Shown here: positions 33,138 to 40,796 of the stretch, one piece after another | How the letters are laid out: each line of letters begins with the position of its first letter | Position numbering within the stretch: the stretch's first letter is position 1 | Source of the DNA: Hymenobacter psychrophilus | GTDB taxonomy: Bacteria > Bacteroidota > Bacteroidia > Cytophagales > Hymenobacteraceae | Direction of reading: 5' to 3' | Length of the DNA: 64,000 nt | NCBI RefSeq assembly: GCF_900107135.1 | Contig: NZ_FNOV01000001.1 | Location: 248,001 to 312,000, forward strand | Made by a program: the position numbers and the translations under genes | The notes under the pieces: generated by a model | The model's database searches: none | Told to the model about the DNA's origin: nothing | The model's input: the letters and a program-made list of their open reading frames with translations, nothing else

Positions 33138-35732
33138 ATGATTGTTTGCATTGCCGAAAAGCCCAGCGTAGCCCGTGAAATTGCCCAGGTCCTCGGGGCC
33201 GACCGCCGCATGGACGGCTACTACGAGGGCAACGGCTACCAGGTCACCTGGACGTTCGGGCACTTCTGCCAACTGCGCGAGCCCGAGGACTACCGCCCCG
33301 AGTGGAAGCGCTGGAGCATCCACGATTTGCCCATGCTGCCCGAGCAGTTCGGCATCAAGCTCATGCTGCGCGACGATGGGGTGGTGCGTCAGTTTGGCGT
33401 AATTAAGCGCCTGCTGGCCGCCGCCGATGAGGTGGTGAACTGCGGCGACGCGGGCCAGGAAGGGGAGGTGATTCAGCGCTGGGTGCTGATGGAGGCCAAG
33501 TACCGCAAGTCCACCAAGCGCCTCTGGATTTCCTCGCTCACCGAGGAAGCCATCCGCCAGGGCTTCCAGAACCTGCGCGAGGGCTCGGAGTTCGACTCGC
33601 TCTACCAGGCCGGCAAGAGCCGGGCCGTGGGCGACTGGCTGCTGGGCCTGAACGCCACCCGCCTGTTCACGCTCAAATACGCCCCCGGCCAGCGCCAGGT
33701 GCTCAGCATCGGGCGTGTGCAAACGCCCACGCTGGCTTTGCTGGTCGACCGTTACCACGAAATCCAGAACTTCCGGCCCGAGCCCTACTGGGTGCTGCGG
33801 GCCGAGTACCGCAGCACCATGTTCAGCCACGTGGCAGTGGTGAAACCGGGCAAGGACGACGACGAGCCCGACGAAAAGGCCCGCCTCAAGGCCCGCGGCT
33901 ACTTCGTGACCCAGGAAGACGCCGATTCCGCCCTGGCCCGCGTGACCGGTCAGCCCCTGACGGTGCGCGACGTCATCATCAAGAAGGCCCTGGAGAGTCC
34001 GCCCGCGCTGTTCGACCTGACCTCTTTGCAGGTGCAGTGCAACAACCAGCTGGGCCTCTCGGCCGAGGACACGCTCAAGACCGTGCAGGGCCTCTACGAG
34101 AAGAAAGTGGTCAGCTACCCCCGCGTGGACACTACCTTCCTGCCCGACGACCAGTACCCCAAAATTGCCGGCATTCTGCGCGGCCTGGGCGGCTACGCGG
34201 CCCTCACGGCCCCGCTGCTGGCGGCCCCCAAAATCCGCAAGAGCGCCAAGGTCTTCAACAACAACAAAGTCACCGACCACCACGCCATCATTCCGACCGG
34301 GGCCAGCGCGGGCGGCCTGGGCGGCAACGAGCAGCGGGTCTACGACATAATAGTGCGCCGCTTCCTGGCCGCGTTTTACCCCGACTGCGAAGTATCGAAC
34401 ACGACCGTGACGGCCGACGTGGCGGGCCTCACGTTCCGCGTCCGGGGCCGGCAGATTCTGAGTCCCGGCTGGCGCGAAGTGTACGGCGACCCCGAAAAGC
34501 AGCTGGTGGCCAACGAACGGCGCAGCAGTAGCAGCAGCGACGATGACGACGTGGTGGGCACCGTGCTGCCGGCCTTCGTGAAGGACGAAAACGGGCCGCA
34601 CAAACCCCGCCTCGATGCCAAGCAGACCCAGCCCCCGCGCGACTACACCGAGGCCATGCTGCTGCGCGGCATGGAAACGGCCGGCCGCAACGTGGATGAT
34701 GACGAGCTGCGCCTGGCCATGAAGGAAAACGGCATCGGCCGCCCTTCTACCCGCGCCGCCATCATCGAAACGCTGTTTAAGCGCGGCTACATCATCCGCG
34801 ACAAAAAGAAAATCGTGCCCACGCCCACCGGCGTCGAGCTCATCGGCCTCATCCGCAACCCCACCCTGAAATCGGCGGAGCTCACCGGCCAGTGGGAAAA
34901 GAAGCTGCGCCAGATTGAGGGCGGCGAGCTGGACCAGGAGCAGTTTCTGGGCGAGCTCAAGCAGCTGGTGCGCGAAATGGTGCAGGAAGTGAAGCAGGAC
35001 GGCTCGGGTAGGGCCATCAGCACGGTGGCCGGCACCTCACCCCCCAGACCCCTCTCCTCGGGGAGAGGGGGAGCCACGGCGGGCAAGGCCAGTCGTCAGG
35101 CTTCCACAAGTCGTCAGGCTCCCCCTCTCCCGGAGGGGAGGGGGCCGGGGGGTGGGGTGCTGGGCCTGGGCCCGTGTCCGGTTTGCAGCTCCGGGCACGT
35201 GTTGCGGGGCAAGGCGGCGTTTGGCTGCTCGCGCTGGAAGGAAGGCTGCCAGTTCCGGCTGCCCACCGAGTTTGAGGGCAAGAAGCTGACCGACAAGCAG
35301 GCCGGCGACCTACTCAAAAAAGGTCGCACCCAGGTGATGAAAGGCTTTCTGGACGACGACGGCCACAAGTTCGACGCGGCTGTGCTGCTCACGCCCGCCC
35401 GCACCCTGGAGCTGGTGCGCGCCGCCGAAAGCAAGCCCACTACCGCCCAGGACCCCGGCCAGATTCCCTGCCCGGTGTGCCGGTTGGGCCAGATGCTGCG
35501 CGGCAACAGCGCCTGGGGCTGCTCCCGCTTCCGCGAGGACTGCCAGTTCCGCGTGCCCTTCGCCTGGGGCGGCAAAACCCTCACCTACACCCAGATGGAC
35601 CAGCTCCTGCGCAAGGGCAAAACCTGCGTCATCCGCGGCTTCGTATCCAGCAAAACCGGCAACCGCTACGAGGCCGTCCTGCAAATCGGGGCCGAGGGGC
35701 GGATTGAGCCGGTGTTTGATAATAAAGGGTAG
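33138..35732 (+). CDS. topB: DNA topoisomerase III (type IA)
   Basis: 864 residues. TOPRIM domain at the start (VCIAEKPSVA with Glu7, and CGDAGQEGE 102-110), catalytic Tyr327 in VVSYPRVDTTFLPDD, NNKVTDHHAIIPTG, and ENGIGRPSTRAAIIETL. The C terminus has two copies of a zinc-ribbon-like repeat (CPVC...GCSRWKEGCQF and CPVC...GCSRFREDCQF), each followed by a KKLTDKQ/KTLTYTQ segment. The enzyme passes single strands to decatenate DNA. Residues about 632-674, rich in P, G and R, are encoded by an inverted repeat inserted in frame. Composition matches the chromosome. Confidence 0.95.
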   Translation: MIVCIAEKPSVAREIAQVLGADRRMDGYYEGNGYQVTWTFGHFCQLREPEDYRPEWKRWSIHDLPMLPEQFGIKLMLRDDGVVRQFGVIKRLLAAADEVVNCGDAGQEGEVIQRWVLMEAKYRKSTKRLWISSLTEEAIRQGFQNLREGSEFDSLYQAGKSRAVGDWLLGLNATRLFTLKYAPGQRQVLSIGRVQTPTLALLVDRYHEIQNFRPEPYWVLRAEYRSTMFSHVAVVKPGKDDDEPDEKARLKARGYFVTQEDADSALARVTGQPLTVRDVIIKKALESPPALFDLTSLQVQCNNQLGLSAEDTLKTVQGLYEKKVVSYPRVDTTFLPDDQYPKIAGILRGLGGYAALTAPLLAAPKIRKSAKVFNNNKVTDHHAIIPTGASAGGLGGNEQRVYDIIVRRFLAAFYPDCEVSNTTVTADVAGLTFRVRGRQILSPGWREVYGDPEKQLVANERRSSSSSDDDDVVGTVLPAFVKDENGPHKPRLDAKQTQPPRDYTEAMLLRGMETAGRNVDDDELRLAMKENGIGRPSTRAAIIETLFKRGYIIRDKKKIVPTPTGVELIGLIRNPTLKSAELTGQWEKKLRQIEGGELDQEQFLGELKQLVREMVQEVKQDGSGRAISTVAGTSPPRPLSSGRGGATAGKASRQASTSRQAPPLPEGRGPGGGVLGLGPCPVCSSGHVLRGKAAFGCSRWKEGCQFRLPTEFEGKKLTDKQAGDLLKKGRTQVMKGFLDDDGHKFDAAVLLTPARTLELVRAAESKPTTAQDPGQIPCPVCRLGQMLRGNSAWGCSRFREDCQFRVPFAWGGKTLTYTQMDQLLRKGKTCVIRGFVSSKTGNRYEAVLQIGAEGRIEPVFDNKG
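35033..35159. repeat. Palindromic repeat embedded in topB coding sequence
   Basis: Arms 35033-35075 and 35117-35159 are near reverse complements made of G- and C-runs (CCCCTCTCC...GGGAGAGGGGGAGCC). The middle holds a 12-base direct repeat AGTCGTCAGGCT (35091-35102 and 35109-35120). The reading frame stays open, giving a PRPLSSGRGG...PPLPEGRGPGGG linker between the topoisomerase core and the zinc-ribbon repeats. Confidence 0.85.
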
Positions 35733-35834
35733 TGTAAGACGGTTAAGACGCGGAAAGACAACCCGGTGTAGGTTTAACGCTATGCTTTCTAGACCTTGGT
35801 GAGAGGATTTCTCATCATCACTACTGTTTCCTAT

Positions 35835-36092
35835 ATGTCCTCGCGTACGCCCTTTATTCTCAATTTTTTGCTAACAGTACCTGTAATAGGGCTATCCATA
35901 CTCTTCGATGATAGATGGGGTGCACTGCTTGGAGTGATGATTTCTAGCCTTTTAGTCATTGTGGCGAACACATTCATGTGTGCAAAAGCTATTTGGAAGC
36001 GTGAATATGTATTAGCCATTATCTATTTTGTAATAGCCTTCAGTGTAACCATGTTTTTCACTTCTATAAAATTTGGGAAAATTGGTGGATAG
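35835..36092 (+). CDS. Small AT-rich membrane protein, hypothetical
   Basis: 85 residues from the ATG at 35835. Three membrane segments are predicted by eye (about 5-22, 27-46 and 54-75), with a short polar C terminus (FGKIGG). Codon use is AT-rich, in contrast to topB just upstream, suggesting recent acquisition. No family is recognised. An upstream in-frame GTG at 35796 is possible. Confidence 0.5.
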   Translation: MSSRTPFILNFLLTVPVIGLSILFDDRWGALLGVMISSLLVIVANTFMCAKAIWKREYVLAIIYFVIAFSVTMFFTSIKFGKIGG

Positions 36093-36261
36093 AGAGTTAG
36101 ACGTTTTCCACATGAAGATTATAAGAGCTTATTCATGAAATATCAGCTTGGATTTGGGAATAAACGCGTGTAGCTAAAATACAGGCAGTAAAAGTTAGAG
36201 CCTGGGAAAAAGCGGATATTGATACTAGCGGACTAACTTATTTCAGGCACCCGTAGCTTCC

Positions 36262-36423
36262 ATGTCTTCCCACCTCGGTAAAACCCTTTTCCTGCTCGGC
36301 CTGGGCCTGATGTTGCTGGGGGCGCTGCTGTGGCTGGGCGGCGGATTCAGTAGTGACTGGCATCTTGCTGTAGCCGTTGCTTTCGCCCCTACTTCCCGTT
36401 CAGCTTGCGTAGTTGCTGCGTGA
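36262..36423 (+). pseudogene. Truncated DUF2905 gene
   Basis: ATG 36262 begins MSSHLGKTLFLLGLGLMLLGALLWLGG, the N-terminal helix of DUF2905 membrane proteins. The second conserved half (an inward loop and second helix) is missing. After about residue 30 the frame runs into the antisense of the lipoprotein gene and stops at 36421-36423. It overlaps that gene's 3' end by 35 bases, as if an insertion or deletion joined the two. Confidence 0.6.
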
Positions 36424-37162
36424 AGCTGAACGGCACCGACTGCTCATCGAAGGCCAGCACGAACGTAAGCTGCCGGGCGGCATCGAGGCGGGGGAAATAC
36501 ACGAGGCCCACGGCCCGGTCGCCGGGCTGCAGGGTGGCGCGCTGCAGGGTGCTCACGGCCAGATCCGAAACGGTCTGGTTCAACTGCTCCGCCCGCACGG
36601 CCCGTACGACCCGTTGCACCTCGAAAAACGCCTGGCTGCCCTCGTGCCGGACCTGCCGGCTCGTTCGTTGCAGGGGCGTTTCGCGCTGGTTGGCGCTGGC
36701 CACGTCCTCGGCCGTATTGGCTACCAGCAGCAGAATCTGAACCAGATTCACCCGGCTTGCCTTATCGGCCAGTTCGTCGCGGCGGTGGGCCAGCGAATCC
36801 AGCCGCACTTCAGGATTTAGAGCCAGCCGGCGGTCCGCCGTGAGAGTGGGGGCAGCCGGCGCGCCTTCTCCATGTCTTGCCGTGCTGTCGGGTTGTGGAA
36901 AGTAATAGAAACGAGCCGGGTCGATGGTTACGGGGTGGTTGGCGGCGTTGCTGAACTCGGCCTCAAATACCAGTTCCCGGGCATCGGCCCGCACAAACTG
37001 CAGGCGCACGTACACGCTATCGGAGTGGCTGACGAGGTTCGAAGTCCGGCCCGGCTCCGAACTTATAGGAGCGATACTCAGGGTTTGGGTGGGCGCGCAT
37101 GCCGTCAGTCCGCAACCCAGCACCAGCGCCGAAGAGAGACCCATCAGCAGCCGGCGTGCCAT
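36389..37162 (-). CDS. Lipoprotein, paralogue A
   Basis: 257 residues from the ATG at 37162 (ATGs at 37192 and 37237 are alternatives). Lipobox in GCGLTACAPT. A beta-rich domain follows: SDSVYVRLQFVRADARELVFEAEFSNAANHPVTIDPARFYYF, then a helical stretch with LVQILLLVANTAEDVAS and a C-terminal strand block QPGDRAVGLVYFPRLDAARQ. It is homologous over its length to the gene at 37433-38209. I do not recognise the family; the FSNAANHPVTIDP pattern recalls immunoglobulin-like domains of envelope lipoproteins. Confidence 0.75.
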   Translation of the reverse strand: MARRLLMGLSSALVLGCGLTACAPTQTLSIAPISSEPGRTSNLVSHSDSVYVRLQFVRADARELVFEAEFSNAANHPVTIDPARFYYFPQPDSTARHGEGAPAAPTLTADRRLALNPEVRLDSLAHRRDELADKASRVNLVQILLLVANTAEDVASANQRETPLQRTSRQVRHEGSQAFFEVQRVVRAVRAEQLNQTVSDLAVSTLQRATLQPGDRAVGLVYFPRLDAARQLTFVLAFDEQSVPFSFTQQLRKLNGK

Positions 37163-37432
37163 GAGTGAACTAGCAGTAGATAATGAGAGCATAGAAAGAT
37201 GCTTTAGACTGGATAAATATAAGCTGCTGCCGTTCAAGCAGCCGACGCTACAGGAATACTTCGCACAAGAATGAAGCCGCTTTTGCTCAGTTACTTAGAG
37301 TCGATATGTTTTTTTATGGAGTGATAAAGAACTTCTTAGGAACAGCTATCCGCTGCCAAGCCTTCCCGCCGGGGCTACGGCGCAGGCACAGCTGGCAAAA
37401 TGCTTACCCACAGAGTATTCGGGCTGGCTTGT

Positions 37433-38209
37433 TTAATGGTTCAACTTGCGTAGCTCCTGCGTGAAGTCGAACGGCACCGGCTGCCCGTTGAAAGCCAGCA
37501 CGAACCGTAGTTGCCGGGCCGCGTCGAGGCGGGGGAAGTAAACGAGGCCCACGGCCCGGTCGCCGGGTTGCAGGGTGGCGCGGCGCAACAGGGCGCTTGC
37601 CATGGTGGTTGCCTGGGCGTGCAGAGCCTGGGCCTCATCAGCGTGGCCGGCCCGCTCGTTGTCGAAGGAGATTCGGTCGTTTTGGTGGGCGATGTCGCGG
37701 GCTTCTTCCTGCGCCGCCGTTTCATCTTTGCCAATACTTTTGATATCCTCGGCCGTGTTGACAACCATTGTCAGGATTTCGAACAAGCTCACTTTCTCGG
37801 CTTTTTCGGCCTGCTCGTCGCGGTGGACTGTCAGGAGGCTTAGCCGCGTTTCCGGGTCGCTGGCCTGGTATCGGCTTGGCGCGAGGCCCAGGTATGCCGG
37901 GCGGTTGGCGGCACTGTCGGGCAGCGGCAGAAAGTAAAATTGAGCCGGGTCGATGGTAACGGAGTGGTTGGCGGCGTTGCTGAACTCGGCCTCAAATACC
38001 AGCTCCTGATCTTCGGCCCGCACGAAATGGAAGCGCACATATACGCTATCCGGATGGCTGATTAAATCCGAAACCGGGGTGCTACCCCAACCAACCGGAC
38101 TCATGCTCAGATACCTGTTCGGCCCGCAGGCCGTTAGCAGCATCCCCAGCAGCAGGCTCAGCAACAGCCGCCAAACTGCGGATAGAACCGAAATAACCGA
38201 TATAAACAT
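37433..38209 (-). CDS. Lipoprotein, paralogue B
   Basis: 258 residues. Lipobox in LLTACGPN. It shares with paralogue A the segments ISHPDSVYVRFHFVRAEDQE, FSNAANHSVTIDPAQFYF, VVNTAEDI and the identical QPGDRAVGLVYFPRLDAARQ, while the helical centre has diverged. The two form a tandem duplication on the minus strand with 270 bases between them. It is probably anchored in the envelope. Function unknown. Confidence 0.75.
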   Translation of the reverse strand: MFISVISVLSAVWRLLLSLLLGMLLTACGPNRYLSMSPVGWGSTPVSDLISHPDSVYVRFHFVRAEDQELVFEAEFSNAANHSVTIDPAQFYFLPLPDSAANRPAYLGLAPSRYQASDPETRLSLLTVHRDEQAEKAEKVSLFEILTMVVNTAEDIKSIGKDETAAQEEARDIAHQNDRISFDNERAGHADEAQALHAQATTMASALLRRATLQPGDRAVGLVYFPRLDAARQLRFVLAFNGQPVPFDFTQELRKLNH

Positions 38210-38312
38210 ACAGTGGAGTGGATGGATAAGGGGCCGGACTGTTCAACCGGTGCAACGCTATATAGAAGCTTTGCGCAAGAATAAGGCCGTTTTTACCTAT
38301 CACTGAGAGGGG

Positions 38313-38666
38313 CTACCGAAGCATCAGCTCCGGGGGCAGCACCGCCGCGCCGTCGGCAGCTACCGGTAGTGGCCAGGCCCGGCGTACAGCCACGAGGGGC
38401 ACCGGCCCGAACAGGTGCGGAAACCACGCCTGCCGGCCCGCCGCCCACTCGCGCTCCACGCGCACACTAGCGGCCATTAAGGTAGTTTCATCAATTTCCA
38501 GCAGCAGCGCGCCGGGGCTGCCGGCGTAATAGAGGCGGGCGGTTTCGAGGACCTGATCCAGCTCCGACGCATGGATAAACCCTTCCGCTGCCAGGTCGGG
38601 GCTGGCGAAAAAGCCGGTTTGCTGCGCCTGCTCCCAATCATGGGGTTGGCTGATGCGGTAAAGCAT
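38313..38666 (-). CDS. DUF952-family protein
   Basis: 117 residues from the ATG at 38666, where family members normally start (MLYRISQPHDWEQAQQTGFF). GFIHASELDQVLETARLYYAG and the ending HLFGPVPLVAVRRAWPLP are the DUF952 hallmarks. The fold is related to ADP-ribosyltransferase-like proteins, but no activity is established that I know of. Cytosolic. The upstream region contains a 47-bp perfect hairpin. Confidence 0.88.
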   Translation of the reverse strand: MLYRISQPHDWEQAQQTGFFASPDLAAEGFIHASELDQVLETARLYYAGSPGALLLEIDETTLMAASVRVEREWAAGRQAWFPHLFGPVPLVAVRRAWPLPVAADGAAVLPPELMLR

Positions 38667-38735
38667 GGGGTCGGAATCTAACATTGAAATTGACAACGGT
38701 AACAGTCGGCTGAAGTACGGTCGGCAGAATGACCG

Positions 38736-38837
38736 TAGCGCCAAGAGCCAACAAGTGACAGACTAAAAAGTGGGAGCCGGCAACTATAGCTGCCGGCTCC
38801 CACTTTTTAGTCTGTCACTTGTTGGCTCTTGGCGCTA
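38736..38837. repeat. 47-bp perfect inverted repeat
   Basis: Bases 38736-38782 are the exact reverse complement of 38791-38837 with an eight-base loop. The right arm includes the stop codon of the gene at 38835-39221. It probably terminates that gene, but is far longer than an ordinary terminator. Confidence 0.95.
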
Positions 38838-39221
38838 GGCTTGCCACACATCCTGTTGCACGGCTTTGCCCACCGTCAGCACGAGGCGGACGGGGTTGGG
38901 CACCAGCGTCAGGCGGGCTTCCTTGCCGGAGTATTTCTCCGAGTCAATCCAGACGCCCTCTTTGGGGCTGGGCTTGGGGCCGGGGCCGGCGGGCAGGTAG
39001 GCGGTGGGCAGCAGCACATCGGTATCGGAGCTCAACTCGTCGTGCACTTTCTCGAGGGCTGCTTCCAGAAACGGGCCGTATTCCTCGTTGAAGTCGTCTT
39101 CGAGGTCGTGGAGTTCCTCTTCTACGTCGTCGTAGCGGGCATCGTCGTAGGTGAGTTTCTGCAGTTCGGCTTTCTTGTCGATGAGGGCCACGAGGGCTTT
39201 GTTAAGCTCTTCCGAATTCAT
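38835..39221 (-). CDS. Acidic hypothetical protein
   Basis: 128 residues from the ATG at 39221, which follows a TACCTTTG promoter box (39255-39248) by about 26 bases. The N-terminal half is acidic and helical (MNSEELNKALVALIDKKAELQ, then DDARYDDVEEELHDLEDDFNEEYGPF), the C-terminal half beta-like (GVWIDSEKYSGKEARLTLVPNPVRLVL). Cytosolic, no catalytic motif. I do not know its function. The stop codon lies inside the 47-bp inverted repeat. Confidence 0.75.
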   Translation of the reverse strand: MNSEELNKALVALIDKKAELQKLTYDDARYDDVEEELHDLEDDFNEEYGPFLEAALEKVHDELSSDTDVLLPTAYLPAGPGPKPSPKEGVWIDSEKYSGKEARLTLVPNPVRLVLTVGKAVQQDVWQA

Positions 39222-39247
39222 AAGGCTAAAGGCAATAGGTTCGTTGG

Positions 39248-39255
39248 CAAAGGTA
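39248..39255 (-). promoter_or_regulatory. -7 element (TACCTTTG) for the acidic hypothetical gene
   Basis: A perfect TAnnTTTG box on the minus strand about 26 bases before the ATG. No -33 TTG is obvious. Confidence 0.5.
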
Positions 39256-39458
39256 AGGGCTGAAAAAGAACTGGCACATGGGTCGAGCGAAAGAACGGTG
39301 GCAGGCCAAACCCAAAAACAGTAGCAGGCGAAGCGGAAGCAGACCACGACACCGTTTCAGGGCTCCGCCCAGTACCATTCTGCCCGCCAGCCACCCCTTG
39401 AGCAAAAACCCGTATTTTTACCCAACCCAATAAATTCTCCGCCAACCTACCCATTCTT

Positions 39459-40592
39459 ATGCAAACCATGACTTCCCCGGCCGTGCAGGCCCATCCGGCC
39501 CACGATTTTCTACCCCTCAACGGTACCGATTACCTCGAATTCTACGTCGGCAACGCCAAGCAGTCGGCCTATTTCTACCAGGCCGCGTTCGGCTTCGAGC
39601 TGGTGGCCTACGCCGGCCCCGAAACCGGCGTGCGCGACCGGGCCTCCTACGTGCTGCAGCAAAACAAAATCCGCCTGGTGCTCACCACCTCGCTGCTGCC
39701 CGACTCCGACATTACGCGCCACGTAGCCCAGCACGGCGACGGCGTGAAGGTGATGGCGCTGTGGGTAGACGACGCCCGCAAATCGTTCGAGGAGACCACC
39801 AAGCGCGGTGCCAAAGTGGCCTTCGAGCCCTACGTTATCGAGGATGAGCATGGCTCCGTGACGCTGGCCGGCATCTACACCTACGGCGAAACCATCCACA
39901 CCTTCGTGGAGCGCAGCAACTACTCCGGGCCGTTTCTGCCGGGCTTCGTGGCCCGCACCAGCACCGTGCCCCAGGGCAACCCGGTGGGCCTGCAGGTAGT
40001 CGACCACTGCGTGGGCAACGTGGGCTGGGGCGAGATGAACCAATGGGTGAAGTTCTACGAAGACGTGCTGGGCTTCAAGCTGCTCATTACCTTCGACGAC
40101 GACGACATCAGCACCGAGTATTCGGCCCTGATGAGCAAGGTGGTGAGCAACGGCAACGGCTTCGTGAAATTCCCCATCAACGAGCCCGCCGAAGGCAAAA
40201 AGAAAAGCCAGATTGAGGAGTACCTCGACTTCTACCACGGCCCCGGCGTGCAGCACATGGCCCTGCTCACCGACGACATCCGCACGACCGTGACGGAGCT
40301 GCGCCGCCGCGGCGTGGAGTTTCTCAACGTGCCCGCCACCTACTACGACGACCTGCTGGAGCGCGTGGGCCACATCGATGAGGACCTTGACAGCGTGCGC
40401 GCCCTGAACCTGCTTATCGACCGCGACGAGGAGGGCTACCTGCTCCAGATTTTCACCAAGCCCGTGGAAGACCGGCCCACCGTGTTCTACGAAATCATCC
40501 AGCGCAAAGGCGCCAAAAGCTTCGGCAAAGGCAACTTCAAGGCCCTGTTCGAGGCCATTGAGCGCGAGCAGGGCCTGCGCGGTAACCTGTAA
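39459..40592 (+). CDS. hppD: 4-hydroxyphenylpyruvate dioxygenase
   Basis: 377 residues, normal for the enzyme. Two VOC modules; iron ligands H183 (VVDHCVGNV), H266 (GPGVQHMALLT) and E345 (VFYEIIQRKG) are all present, with the conserved C-terminal GAKSFGKGNFKALFEAIEREQ. It converts 4-hydroxyphenylpyruvate to homogentisate in tyrosine breakdown. Homogentisate dioxygenase is not adjacent. A second ATG lies three codons in. A 56-bp inverted repeat follows the stop. Confidence 0.97.
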   Translation: MQTMTSPAVQAHPAHDFLPLNGTDYLEFYVGNAKQSAYFYQAAFGFELVAYAGPETGVRDRASYVLQQNKIRLVLTTSLLPDSDITRHVAQHGDGVKVMALWVDDARKSFEETTKRGAKVAFEPYVIEDEHGSVTLAGIYTYGETIHTFVERSNYSGPFLPGFVARTSTVPQGNPVGLQVVDHCVGNVGWGEMNQWVKFYEDVLGFKLLITFDDDDISTEYSALMSKVVSNGNGFVKFPINEPAEGKKKSQIEEYLDFYHGPGVQHMALLTDDIRTTVTELRRRGVEFLNVPATYYDDLLERVGHIDEDLDSVRALNLLIDRDEEGYLLQIFTKPVEDRPTVFYEIIQRKGAKSFGKGNFKALFEAIEREQGLRGNL

Positions 40593-40609
40593 CTGCGCAG
40601 GCAGGTAGA

Positions 40610-40738
40610 AACCTGTCATCCTGAGCATGCTGCGCTTAAAGCAGGGACGAAGGACCTTATCCCGTGAGAACGAATCGTCGTTACGGGATAAGGTCCTTCG
40701 TCCCTGCTTTAAGCGCAGCATGCTCAGGATGACAGGTT
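40610..40738. repeat. 56-bp perfect inverted repeat
   Basis: Bases 40610-40665 are the exact reverse complement of 40683-40738 with a 17-base loop. The arms carry CTGTCATCCTGAGC and AAGGACCTT, shared with the element at 740-828. It lies between hppD and the phosphohexomutase gene. Confidence 0.95.
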
Positions 40739-40796
40739 TTTTCGTCATTTTTGCCCGACCTAAATACTACGTACCAACACCTAAGCACTAAACCTA

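Noticed and set aside
33132..34601. Long minus-strand ORF of 489 codons opposite topB
   Set aside because: Antisense shadow of topB; the low-complexity H/Q/V/G-rich product has no domain, while topB has all catalytic motifs.
33138..35732. topB as a marker of an integrative conjugative element
   Set aside because: No relaxase, tra or integrase genes nearby, and composition matches the chromosome.
39510..40748. 412-codon minus-strand ORF opposite hppD
   Set aside because: Antisense shadow; it also runs through the 56-bp inverted repeat.
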